Assembly (NCBI GenBank): GCA_049969475.1
Contig: JBMFOU010000013.1
Span: 12,014 to 76,013 of the forward strand
Direction of reading: 5' to 3'
From: UBA2030 sp049969475
GTDB lineage: Bacteria > Bacteroidota > Bacteroidia > Bacteroidales > TTA-H9
Length of the DNA: 64,000 nucleotides
The notes beneath the pieces are model-generated. The model saw nothing but the letters and a program-made list of their open reading frames with translations. It was not told the origin of the DNA and did no database searches. A program made the translations under genes and the position numbers. Below, piece by piece: positions 43,110 through 52,103 of the stretch; within the stretch, counting starts at the first letter, position 1, and every line of letters begins with the position of its first letter.

Positions 43110-46100
43110 ATGCGTGCATATCTAATACCCTTATTTATCGTGCTTTTTTTGATAGGGGAAATCCAACCAGTGTTGGCACAGCAATTCAATTTTACCTACT
43201 ACACCAGTAACGAAGGTTTGCCAACGGATTTATTAAAAGCTGTAGATATAACTCCTTCAGGTTTTCCTTTGATTGCTACCGATGATGGATTAGTTTTTTT
43301 TGATGGCCAGCATTTTCGGGTATTCAGGGAACCTTTGCCGGGTGTGCTCGTAAAATTTGTGCATCGCTTACCCGATGGCACTATGATGGTTTCTGATGAC
43401 ATGGGGCTTTCATTGGTAAGTGTCAATAAGTTTCAGGTAGTTATTCAGGTGGTGAAGCGGGGTACGGTAGCCCTTACCGATACCACACTCTGGTACCCCA
43501 AACTTGTTTTCACTGACAAGAAACAACGCATTTGGGTTACCGACAATCGTACCATTTACCAATACAAGGATGGAAAGTTACAGCCTTTGGGACTGCGTAT
43601 GACCATTTTTCCTGAAAACGTGCAAAGATCATTTATGCTGGCTGATGAGGGAAGCGGATATTTATTTGTGTTTTATGAAGGAGGCAGCATTTTCAGGATT
43701 CAACCCGACCGAATGGAAATTTCGGAGGTTCCGGTTCGTTTTTATAAAAAGCAGTTCTTTTTTGCTGCTTCCTTTTCGAAAGGAAGAATTTGGGCAGCGG
43801 CTCGTGAGGGATTATGGGAGTTTCGCACACTAAACGGTCAAATTGTATCCGAGCAGCTTTTGATACCTGGACTCGAATTCTCATGGATCGAGCCCCTGGA
43901 TAAAGGAGTATATCTGGGTGGTACCTGGTCGCAGGGCTTATATGTTATTCGCCAAACGCCCAAAGGAATTCTATATGAGAAAGTGGAAGATTATGCTTAT
44001 CAAAATGTCAATCATATCAAAAACGACCATGCCGGTAATTTATGGATTAGTAGCGACAACGGACTGGTTCTCATGCAAAAACAACAGTTCAGGAATCCTT
44101 TTTTCGGCATTATCAAAGATTATATTCAAGCTCTGGCAGTTGTTCCTGAGGGGGTTCTCATAGCCGAAAATTCTCGCATCTGGGCTGTTGCTGAGGGGCC
44201 TCAGGGCTTCGAAGCTCATGTTTTATTTCAAATGCCAGGAGAGACCATATTGAGGGTGGTAGGTACCCAGGATAAAATTTGGTGGTCAACGGCGGAGGGT
44301 AATATTTACTACGCAAAGAAAGGTGGAAAACCGTTACGCATCTATTCTGGCCGCTCGACCGCTATATTTATTCTTGTACCTGATGCCCGGGGGAGGCTTT
44401 GGTTTTGTCAGGATGGGCGCAATGCTCCAGGATATGTTGATGATTTAACAGGCAAAATTGAATACCCGCTAAATGACAATGCTTTTAAAGGTAGCCGAAT
44501 TATAAGCATCGCAGTTCATCCGGGCTCTGGCAACCTTCTACTGGGAGGTACAACTGACGATGGTTATTTATGGGAATATGACCCAGTGGATAATGAACTT
44601 AAAAATTTAAGTAAACCTGTTGGTTTTCAGCACAATGTACCTATTGCTATCAATGATATAGCTTTTGCCCGGGATAAAACCATCTGGCTGGCATCGTCGT
44701 TTGGTCTGCTTCGCCTCAATGGTGATGGCAGGGTTACGCGACTAGAACATGAAAATATTAAGGAATCGGCTGTGAAGAGTGTTTTAATGGATGAAGAAGG
44801 AAATCTTTGGTTTACACTTAGCCTGGGTTTAGTGAAATGGGATGGTAAAGAGGCTTACGTATTTTCTGAACGCGATGGTCTTCCCAGTAAAACTACTTCC
44901 TACCGCACACTGATAAAAGATGTGGAGGGTCGCTTGTGGGTAGGCACCATTAGCGGTATTGCCGTACTCGACGATGGGTATCAGACGGCCCAAACGCCAG
45001 AGCCATTGCTGGGAATGATGCTTATCAACGGTATTTCCAGGCAAATCGATAATTTCGATAAAATTCGCCTTAACAAGGGAGATTTTCTGCGCCTCGAATT
45101 TGTTACTCCTGCTTTTCCAGCACGTTCATTGATATATCGGTATAGGATTGTTGCCCAAGGCGATAAAGGGGAATGGATAACTTTTAAAAACACTATGGAG
45201 CTATTCACCGAGCATCTTGCTTCGGGTAACTATTTTTTAGAAATAGAAGCTCGCAAAACGGGCAACTATCGTTGGAGTTCCTCTCTCGTTCTTCCCCTGC
45301 ATATTGGACTTAAATGGTATCAAAATCCATGGATTATCAGTGGAGTCCTTCTACTGGTTATTTTTGTTATCGTGATGATTGTTCGATATCAGGCCGTGCT
45401 TCACCAGCATCGCGAAACTGAGCTGGAGAATATTATCAATGAGCGCACAAGGGAAATTTTAGAGCAAAGCCAGAAGATCGAGAGGCAGAACGAGGATATT
45501 ATTCGAAAAAATGCTCAACTGGAGGCTACAAATAAAGAGCTGAACGAAGCCAGGCTAAAGGCCGAAAAACTTGCGCAGGCCCGTAGTCTTTTTCTCTCAA
45601 CAATAAGCCACGAACTGCGAACTCCACTCAACGCCGTCATTGGCATGACTTATATTCTCTTGAATGAAAATCCCCGGCCCGATCAGGTTGAAAACCTCAA
45701 TACCCTCAAATTCAGTGCTGAGAATTTATTGGCTCTTATCAATGATATTTTGGACTACAGCAAGATTGATGCGGGAAAACTGGTTTTCGAGGAAGCCGAT
45801 TTCGACATTAGGGAAAAGGTGCACAATGTAGTGCAGGTATTGCAAGTGAAAGCTCAGGAAAAGGGAATTAAGGTACTTAGTGAGCTAAGCCCTGATATCC
45901 CTGATTTTGTGATTGGCGACCCCACTCGGTTTAATCAGATTCTTTTTAATCTGGCAGGCAATGCCGTTAAATTTACCCATGCAGGGTACGTAAAAATCAA
46001 GCTTTCACTCATAGAGCGAACGGCCACGCATGTAAGCCTGCGCATCGATGTGGAAGACACCGGTATAGGAATCCCTGCAGATAAGCTTCCCCTGATTTTC

Positions 46101-46706
46101 GAGAGTTTCTCGCAAGCCGGAGTAGATATTACCCGAAAATATGGAGGAACCGGCCTGGGACTTGCCATCACCAAAAGCCTGGTGGAATTGCAGGGTGGCC
46201 GCATTGAAGTAAGTAGCCAACCAGGCGTGGGAAGCTGCTTCAGTGTTTTCATTAGTTATCGAATTAGCTCCAAGGTAAGGGAAAAATCGGAGAAAATTGT
46301 TTCTCACGAATATACTATGTATAATGGCGAGGATGTGTTGGTAGTTGATGACAATCAGGTAAATCTTATCGTGGCCAGTAAATTCTTGACTAAGTGGAAC
46401 CTGAAGGTTGAGACTGCTGAGAACGGATTGGAGGCTTTACAGAAGTTTAAAGGGAAAAAGTATGCTCTGGTGTTGATGGACCTCCAAATGCCTGAAATGG
46501 ATGGGAGAATAGCCACCCAAAAAATCAGAAAATATGAACAGGAGAACCGGCTTGTGCGAACTCCCATTTTCGCCCTTACTGCCTCTGCCTTGAGTGATCA
46601 GGTAATGGAACTTGCCGATATCGGAATTGATGATTTCATAACCAAGCCTTTTAATCCTATTGAGCTGAATATCAAAATTCAAAAAGTAATCAAACCGCAT
46701 ACCTAA
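43110..46706 (+). CDS. Hybrid two-component sensor with ligand-sensing propellers and receiver, no DNA-binding domain
   Basis: A 1198-residue protein. The signal peptide runs to about residue 24 (PVLAQ). Periplasmic Reg_prop repeats that should form two beta-propellers follow (for example NHIKNDHAGNLWISSDNGLV; SVLMDEEGNLWFTLSLGLV). Then come a Y_Y_Y domain (about 627-735), one helix (741-763), a coiled coil, HisKA (ISHELRTP, His about 834), the ATPase domain (EDTGIGIP; GGTGLGLAI) and a C-terminal receiver with phosphoacceptor D1124 in VLMDLQMPEMDG. Typical Bacteroides HTCS sensors end in an AraC helix-turn-helix; this one does not. A TTG at 43083 is in frame, but the ATG at 43110 begins the signal peptide. 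Confidence 0.92.
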   Translation: MRAYLIPLFIVLFLIGEIQPVLAQQFNFTYYTSNEGLPTDLLKAVDITPSGFPLIATDDGLVFFDGQHFRVFREPLPGVLVKFVHRLPDGTMMVSDDMGLSLVSVNKFQVVIQVVKRGTVALTDTTLWYPKLVFTDKKQRIWVTDNRTIYQYKDGKLQPLGLRMTIFPENVQRSFMLADEGSGYLFVFYEGGSIFRIQPDRMEISEVPVRFYKKQFFFAASFSKGRIWAAAREGLWEFRTLNGQIVSEQLLIPGLEFSWIEPLDKGVYLGGTWSQGLYVIRQTPKGILYEKVEDYAYQNVNHIKNDHAGNLWISSDNGLVLMQKQQFRNPFFGIIKDYIQALAVVPEGVLIAENSRIWAVAEGPQGFEAHVLFQMPGETILRVVGTQDKIWWSTAEGNIYYAKKGGKPLRIYSGRSTAIFILVPDARGRLWFCQDGRNAPGYVDDLTGKIEYPLNDNAFKGSRIISIAVHPGSGNLLLGGTTDDGYLWEYDPVDNELKNLSKPVGFQHNVPIAINDIAFARDKTIWLASSFGLLRLNGDGRVTRLEHENIKESAVKSVLMDEEGNLWFTLSLGLVKWDGKEAYVFSERDGLPSKTTSYRTLIKDVEGRLWVGTISGIAVLDDGYQTAQTPEPLLGMMLINGISRQIDNFDKIRLNKGDFLRLEFVTPAFPARSLIYRYRIVAQGDKGEWITFKNTMELFTEHLASGNYFLEIEARKTGNYRWSSSLVLPLHIGLKWYQNPWIISGVLLLVIFVIVMIVRYQAVLHQHRETELENIINERTREILEQSQKIERQNEDIIRKNAQLEATNKELNEARLKAEKLAQARSLFLSTISHELRTPLNAVIGMTYILLNENPRPDQVENLNTLKFSAENLLALINDILDYSKIDAGKLVFEEADFDIREKVHNVVQVLQVKAQEKGIKVLSELSPDIPDFVIGDPTRFNQILFNLAGNAVKFTHAGYVKIKLSLIERTATHVSLRIDVEDTGIGIPADKLPLIFESFSQAGVDITRKYGGTGLGLAITKSLVELQGGRIEVSSQPGVGSCFSVFISYRISSKVREKSEKIVSHEYTMYNGEDVLVVDDNQVNLIVASKFLTKWNLKVETAENGLEALQKFKGKKYALVLMDLQMPEMDGRIATQKIRKYEQENRLVRTPIFALTASALSDQVMELADIGIDDFITKPFNPIELNIKIQKVIKPHT

Positions 46707-46901
46707 AGAAGGAAGGTGAAGTAAAGCCTGAGACCAAAGGAAAGGGCAAAAGATATACTGCGCCTAGGCAGATTGCATTGAATCCCTTTACTTAAAGGTT
46801 GCCTCCCACTTTTATAAGGACCATATGGTGGTTCATCTCTTGCACAATAGGATTTCCCTGTTGAAGCCCGGTGGATAATCCATCATTATCAGAATTCTCA
46901 A

Positions 46902-46951
46902 GCCTCAAGTCATGTAAAAGATGAGAGGTCAGTAACTGAGGCATTTTTTTG
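46902..46951 (+). terminator. Candidate intrinsic terminator after the hybrid sensor gene
   Basis: GCCTCA (46902-46907) pairs with TGAGGC (46937-46942), followed by A and seven T. The stem is short and the loop long, and it lies 196 bases after the stop codon, so this is a weak call. Confidence 0.3.
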
Positions 46952-47161
46952 TATAGGAAAAGCAGAGACTCTCTCTAATTTTTTAATTTTAAAAATATTC
47001 GCAATACATATAACCAGGCAATAAAACCTTAAATAATGTCTTGGATCATTTCACTGAATCTCGAAAGACCTCGACAAAATACAAAAGTTAGGTGGTGTGT
47101 AAAAAATCTTCAACCTAGCTGCCCGAGTTCTATTTACTTTGATAAATGTGAAATATGCCCA
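46952..47161. other. Intergenic stretch without a supported gene
   Basis: The gap from 46707 to 47257 holds the weak terminator above and the heptamer repeat below. The rest is AT-rich. A frame on the plus strand from 47036 to 47374 runs through the repeat and antisense to the small transporter subunit; it has no recognisable domain and I do not accept it as a gene. Confidence 0.5.
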
Positions 47162-47245
47162 AACCCAGAACCCAGAACTCAAAACTCAGAACTCAAAACT
47201 CAAAACTCAAAACCCAGAACTCATAACTCCAAACTCAAAACCCCA
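47162..47245. repeat. Tandem 7-base repeat, 12 units of AACTCAA and variants
   Basis: Twelve contiguous 7-base units follow each other: AACTCAA five times; the rest are AACCCAG, AACTCAG, AACTCAT, AACTCCA and AACCCCA. It starts 12 bases downstream of the stop of the small transporter subunit (on the minus strand). Such a simple tract is prone to length change by replication slippage. Confidence 0.9.
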
Positions 47246-47257
47246 AAACATACCTCC

Positions 47258-47395
47258 TCATTCAGGGTCGTTGTCAAGATAAGAGTCAGGTTCATCGCGC
47301 ATGGGTGCACGCAACACCTTGATGAAAAAGTATACAGTAAAGCCTGTTACAATTACCCATGTGGTTACCATTAAAATTAATGCTGATGTATTCAT
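47258..47395 (-). CDS. MetS-like small subunit of an NSS transporter
   Basis: A 45-residue protein that begins three bases after the stop of the NSS transporter gene. One predicted transmembrane helix (SALILMVTTWVIVTGFTVYFF, residues about 4-24) is followed by a short basic-then-acidic tail ending DNDPE. Methionine/alanine importers of the MetP type in Actinobacteria need a partner, MetS, of this size and plan, with an N-terminal helix and encoded just downstream. Position, size and composition all fit. The function is inferred from this resemblance. It is small enough to be missed by standard gene calling. Confidence 0.75.
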   Translation of the reverse strand: MNTSALILMVTTWVIVTGFTVYFFIKVLRAPMRDEPDSYLDNDPE

Positions 47396-47398
47396 AGT

Positions 47399-49246
47399 TC
47401 AGATTGTATTTTCTTTTTTACGTTTATGGTAAGCATACCACACCAAAATACTCAAACCCACAAAAAGAGCTACTAATATCATGCGTGCCATCTTGATGTA
47501 GAATATCCGGTTGATTACCGGTCCTTGGAATAGCATTTGCCCCTGGCTTATGTGTTGACCTATTTCAACTCGCAATCTATGTTTTTCGGGGTTGAAGAGA
47601 TAGCTTCTGGCAAACTCAGGTCCCAGGCCGTCGGGGATAAGCCGCAGGTAATGTTTTCCCCTGAGGGTGTATATGGTATCGAGCGTTCCGGTGGTTTCGC
47701 TGTAAAAAGCATGGGCAAAGCTTTCGCGGTTTTCAGTAAAACTTTTGTAAGATAATTGTCCTAAGATGCTTTCGGGATGTAATTCCCATCCTTTAAGGCT
47801 GAGCTTGCTCCAATCATCGCCGGCGGGACGTATCAGGGAGGCAAGAAATACTAGGATAAGAATTACTGGGGTAACAAACCCTAAAATATATTTGAAAATG
47901 ACGGGTAAGCGAAGGTCGGCCCCTTTCATAAATTCATTCCATCCCTTTTTGTAACCAAAAAACCAGGCAAATAGTATGGACTCGAGCATGGCAAAAACAA
48001 ACAAGGCCACAGTTCCCGACCAGTAATCGTATTCATCGAAAACGCCCTGTTGAAAAAACAGCACAGTAGGCAAGCCCAGTGCGAGTGTTATGATTCCAAA
48101 GGCCAGAGCCGATTTTTTATTCGACCAGTTGAATTCGTCTTTCAGAAACCCCATGATGGGGGTTCCCATGGCCAGCGAGGAGGTGATGCCTGCAAAGAAG
48201 AGCAGTCCGAAGAAAGCCGTACCAGCCAAAGCCGAAAAGATGGGGCCCCATTGTTCGAACAGGAAAGGCATCGTGCGGAAGGCCAGGCCCAACCCTCCTA
48301 AACCTACCAGATCTACTACTTTTTCGACACCGAGGTATCCTACTGAAATGGGAATAATGATAGAACTACCCAGCACGATTTCCACAAATTCGTTCATAAA
48401 GCCAGCCGACATAGAATTGACGGCAATATCGTCGCGCTGACGCAGGTAAGAGGCATAGCACTGGATGGAGCCCATACCAACTGAGAGTGTAAAGAATATC
48501 TGCCCTGCGGCTGCCAGCCACACCTTAGGATTGGTGAGAGAATCGTATTGAGGGGTCCACAGAAAGTTGAGTCCTGCCAGGCCATCCATAATGGCATGTT
48601 GTTCTCCGGCTTTAAGAGTGATACCCCTGATAGCCAAAAAGATGCCGAAGAAGATGAGTACTGGCACCATAATTTTAGCTGCTTTTTCCACACCCCCTGA
48701 AAGTCCTTTGCTCAATATCCAAACGTTGAGGGCTAAACAGAGCACGTAAAAAATAAGGGCTTCAAAAGGAATTCCTGTAGTAGAATGACCAATATCTACA
48801 TAACTGTCGAAAAATGCTGCTACACCATGCTGGTCGAGGTGGTTGAAAGTGCCTTTAATGCTATGAAACACGTACGACATGGTCCAACTTTCCATATAGC
48901 AATAGTATGCGGCAATAGCAAGATTGCTAAAAAGGCCGAATACACCAACGTATTTCCAAATAGCTTTTTTGCTTAAGCTGTGTAGGATGAAGGGAGTAGA
49001 ATGATGTCCGAAGCGACCTCCGTAGCGGCCGGCTGTCCATTCTATCATGAGGAGTGGAAATCCCAAAAGCACCAGACTAACCAGGTATGGTATGATAAAG
49101 GCTCCACCTCCATTTTGCACGGCCTGCACCGGAAACCTCAAAAAATTGCCAAAGCCTACTGCATTACCGGCCATAGCCAGCACCAACCCCACGCGCGAAC
49201 CCCAATGCTCGGTTTGAATGTCGGCGGTTTTTAGTTTTGCTTTCAT
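47399..49246 (-). CDS. Sodium-dependent transporter, NSS (SNF) family
   Basis: A 615-residue sodium symporter with the LeuT-type fold. WGSRVGLVLAMAGNAVGFGNFLRFPVQAVQNGGGAFIIPY is the first helix with the sodium-site residues, and about twelve helices are predicted. The last 120 residues include a large hydrophilic loop between the final two helices, which is longer than in LeuT. The substrate is probably an amino acid; the small partner gene points to a MetP-like methionine/alanine importer. It is the first gene of a two-gene operon. Confidence 0.92.
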   Translation of the reverse strand: MKAKLKTADIQTEHWGSRVGLVLAMAGNAVGFGNFLRFPVQAVQNGGGAFIIPYLVSLVLLGFPLLMIEWTAGRYGGRFGHHSTPFILHSLSKKAIWKYVGVFGLFSNLAIAAYYCYMESWTMSYVFHSIKGTFNHLDQHGVAAFFDSYVDIGHSTTGIPFEALIFYVLCLALNVWILSKGLSGGVEKAAKIMVPVLIFFGIFLAIRGITLKAGEQHAIMDGLAGLNFLWTPQYDSLTNPKVWLAAAGQIFFTLSVGMGSIQCYASYLRQRDDIAVNSMSAGFMNEFVEIVLGSSIIIPISVGYLGVEKVVDLVGLGGLGLAFRTMPFLFEQWGPIFSALAGTAFFGLLFFAGITSSLAMGTPIMGFLKDEFNWSNKKSALAFGIITLALGLPTVLFFQQGVFDEYDYWSGTVALFVFAMLESILFAWFFGYKKGWNEFMKGADLRLPVIFKYILGFVTPVILILVFLASLIRPAGDDWSKLSLKGWELHPESILGQLSYKSFTENRESFAHAFYSETTGTLDTIYTLRGKHYLRLIPDGLGPEFARSYLFNPEKHRLRVEIGQHISQGQMLFQGPVINRIFYIKMARMILVALFVGLSILVWYAYHKRKKENTI

Positions 49247-49372
49247 TCCTGCTTAAAGATTGATTCATTGTGTTTAACATGTCAAAGGCTCTTATCTTGC
49301 CCCACCATGAGCTAAGGCATAGCACTTTCCGGGGCCTAAGGTAAAAATTTTGGTTGAATTCAGCACAAACAA

Positions 49373-50644
49373 TTATTTGGCGTGCATGTTGAGCAATGAA
49401 TGTCCGATTTTGCAATCGAGGCAGCGCTTAAGCGTGCAATAACGGTTTTTAAGCTCGAGCAGGGCCTGGCTTGAAAAAGCATCTCTGGCTGTATACCCTA
49501 GTTGTTGCCAGCCTCGCACTATGGCATTGTTCTCGGGCGGAAGTCCATAAAGCAGGTTCAGTGCCTCTTCTGGGCCTTTTGGGTCGCCGCGCAACTGGGC
49601 GTCGATCCATTGAAAGGGAACTACTGCGTTAATAATGAGGTGATTCAAGAAGTCTCGGCCCGCCTTTTTGGGGCGTGCCGGAGCAGTTTCCCCAAAACGA
49701 TAATGGGTGTCCCAATATTCCGAAGCCTGGCAATTTAGCATCGTCTTCATCTCTTCCACATCATGGCATTGCATAAGTTTCTGCAATAGGCCTGAGGAGC
49801 GATGAAGCAGGTCGGCCATCTGGGCTATGCGAAGGGTAGGGAATCCCTGAGGTCTTAAGCGCATAAATTTCCAGGGGATGTGCAGGGCAGCCACCAGATG
49901 GTGTTTCTCTTTCAGGTATAGATACTCCCGGTAAAGACTGTCGTGGTATTCATCCACCGGCTGTTCGCTTAGCATTCCAGCCTGGCCAAACAGCAGAGCC
50001 TCGGTTTGAAAAAGGGAATGAGCATAGCGGGCTACGATATGTAGTGGTGTAGTTCGTGCCAGGATTTCGAAAGCCTGAGCATTGGTTTTTTGACCAAAAG
50101 CCCGGGCTAGGGCCACATAAAAACTTTCATGGAGATTGTTCTGTGTTACATGCAGCAAACGCTGAATTTCACTCACCTTGCGTTCCATTCGTTCAAGCAT
50201 TGCCCGTTCGAGCATGGAATGCACTATCACAGGATAAACACGGCTAAAACCTTCCCTACAGGGGATCCATTGTTTTGATAGCAAAAAGCCCTGATAAACC
50301 TGCCAAAGCTGAGGGTCAACATAGTTTTTTAATTCCAGGGTAGGACATGAGGTGGGCTCACGACCCGGTAAATCATTCTCAAAAACTACGTGTAATATGA
50401 GTCCAGAGTAATGCTTATCGTTTTGATGATGATGACGAAACCAGTCGGAAGTACGTAGGTGAATTTCAATGGCTCCGGCCCAAACCTCCTCACCTATACG
50501 TATCATAGCCTCGGTAAAATCAGGGCCTGCATCGGCATTCCGATATCCAGGCTTCAATATATCTATTTCCTCACCCTGGGTGCTGACCACCTGCTTGCCC
50601 TTTAGACGATATTGCCATATGTAGTACAGAAAGGCCTCGTTCAT
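49373..50644 (-). CDS. DUF2851 family protein
   Basis: A 423-residue protein typical of Bacteroidota DUF2851. The N-terminal part has the signature GYRNADAGPDFTEAMIRIGEEVWAGAIEIHLRTSDWFRHHHQNDKHYSGLILHVVFEND, in which the conserved acidic residues and glutamate resemble a nuclease core. The C-terminus has cysteines in RYCTLKRCLDCKIG. The function is unknown. It has no signal peptide or helix. It is 26 bases downstream of the flavoprotein gene. Confidence 0.85.
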   Translation of the reverse strand: MNEAFLYYIWQYRLKGKQVVSTQGEEIDILKPGYRNADAGPDFTEAMIRIGEEVWAGAIEIHLRTSDWFRHHHQNDKHYSGLILHVVFENDLPGREPTSCPTLELKNYVDPQLWQVYQGFLLSKQWIPCREGFSRVYPVIVHSMLERAMLERMERKVSEIQRLLHVTQNNLHESFYVALARAFGQKTNAQAFEILARTTPLHIVARYAHSLFQTEALLFGQAGMLSEQPVDEYHDSLYREYLYLKEKHHLVAALHIPWKFMRLRPQGFPTLRIAQMADLLHRSSGLLQKLMQCHDVEEMKTMLNCQASEYWDTHYRFGETAPARPKKAGRDFLNHLIINAVVPFQWIDAQLRGDPKGPEEALNLLYGLPPENNAIVRGWQQLGYTARDAFSSQALLELKNRYCTLKRCLDCKIGHSLLNMHAK

Positions 50645-50670
50645 GGCTATTGCAGCTTGAATTACAGTGA

Positions 50671-51870
50671 TTAATGGAGAAGACTGATGAGCAGGCGGCT
50701 TATCGATAGGTTTTTAACAAAATCGTTGGAACGCACGGCTGAGGCGGCCAATCGCCGTAAGTGTTGGCTCTGGGCCAGACGGCTAAATAGGATGCTGAAT
50801 CCTTTGGGATAACGGGCAGCCAGTCGGAGGAGCCGGTGTCTGTGGCGGAATTCTGCTTCCATGAGGTCTTTGAGCTCTTTTTCATATGCCTCGAGACTCA
50901 TGTTTCCGTTTTTCGTTGCAATGATGGTGCGGGCTGCCTTAAGGCCACTTAACAACGCATTACCAATGCCTTCGCCTGCCAGAGGGTCAACCAGAGAAGC
51001 TGCATCGCCTACACGAAGGATATGACCATTCACCACCTCACCGATTTCGTGCCCAATAGGCAACCATCCTCCCTGTAGTGCATCCTTTAACCCGGCATGT
51101 AAAAACCGGCCAGCAAGTTCTTGATGATTTTGTATGAATTCGTAAAAGGCTTCTTTAAAGTGGGTGAGGTCATATTTGTAATGCATCAGCGGGACGTAAA
51201 TGCCTGAGTTGGCCCGGCCCTCGGGAAGGGGAAAAATCCAAAAATAGCCAGGGAAAAAGGGTTCAGTAAAATAGAACTCAATAAGATGCTCCTCTTGTTC
51301 TTCAAAATCCACTCCACTTACGATACCCGTCATGGCAAAAGCCCAGTCTTTGCGGTCACCTTCATGTTCGGCATATCGGGCCCCACGAGCATCAATTCCC
51401 CAATCGGAGATAACACGAAATCCGTCTCCGGCTGTGATCACCTTCTGGCCGTTGCTTTCCATCATTTTTACTTTATGATCGGAGAGAAAGGTGACCTGGG
51501 GATGCTTAAGTACCTCCTTTAAAAGAAAATAATCGAATTCGCTCCGGTCTACCACATAACCCAGGGGTTTGTTGGTTTCTTCGCCATGATGCGTGCGGAA
51601 AATGTGGGTGCGGTGGGTGGGTGTATGTATTTTGATGCCGTTAACCGCATTTTTGAACTCAAACCCACTCAGGTCTATACCGAGGTCCTTCAATACTCTG
51701 AGCGATCTTACGCCCAATCCCCCTCCACAGGGCTTATTGCGGGGAAAGGTTTCCTTGTCGATTAAAGTAATGCGAAATCCTTCATTCGCTAATTGCAGGG
51801 CACAGGCCAAACCAGCCGGGCCCGCGCCCGCTATCGCAACATCCGTATCAGAATAAGGGTCCATATCCAT
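50671..51870 (-). CDS. Geranylgeranyl-reductase-family FAD-dependent oxidoreductase
   Basis: A 399-residue flavoprotein. VAIAGAGPAGLACALQLANEG is the dinucleotide-binding loop, and FPRNKPCGGGLGVRSLRVL is the conserved cysteine/glycine segment of geranylgeranyl reductases. RVGDAASLVDPLAGEGIGNALLSGLKAA is the second FAD motif. Such enzymes saturate isoprenoid side chains (menaquinone or polyprenyl lipids are candidate substrates here). The last 50 residues are basic and could contact the membrane. Confidence 0.88.
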   Translation of the reverse strand: MDMDPYSDTDVAIAGAGPAGLACALQLANEGFRITLIDKETFPRNKPCGGGLGVRSLRVLKDLGIDLSGFEFKNAVNGIKIHTPTHRTHIFRTHHGEETNKPLGYVVDRSEFDYFLLKEVLKHPQVTFLSDHKVKMMESNGQKVITAGDGFRVISDWGIDARGARYAEHEGDRKDWAFAMTGIVSGVDFEEQEEHLIEFYFTEPFFPGYFWIFPLPEGRANSGIYVPLMHYKYDLTHFKEAFYEFIQNHQELAGRFLHAGLKDALQGGWLPIGHEIGEVVNGHILRVGDAASLVDPLAGEGIGNALLSGLKAARTIIATKNGNMSLEAYEKELKDLMEAEFRHRHRLLRLAARYPKGFSILFSRLAQSQHLRRLAASAVRSNDFVKNLSISRLLISLLH

Positions 51871-52103
51871 GGATTGTTCTGGGCGAAGTTAGGAAAATTT
51901 TGACTATTGAAATTGACTAAAGGCTAATCCCTCGCCACTTGAATTTAAGGAAAACCCTTCTAAAGAGGTAAAACTAACATCAATTGTCGTCTTTGGTACG
52001 ACTTAAGTCAAGCTGGCCCAGCTCATGGAAAAAACTGATCTAACTGGAAATAAAGAGGACGACTTAACGGTAAGCTGTATGGGTTAGGCCATAAATTGGA
52101 TGT

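Noticed and set aside
46707..47257. A CRISPR array or mobile element in the gap with the repeat
   Set aside because: The unit is only 7 bases with no spacers, and there is no transposase or inverted end.
47036..47374. A 112-codon frame on the plus strand
   Set aside because: It runs through the heptamer repeat and antisense to the small transporter subunit, has no domain and has repeat-derived composition.
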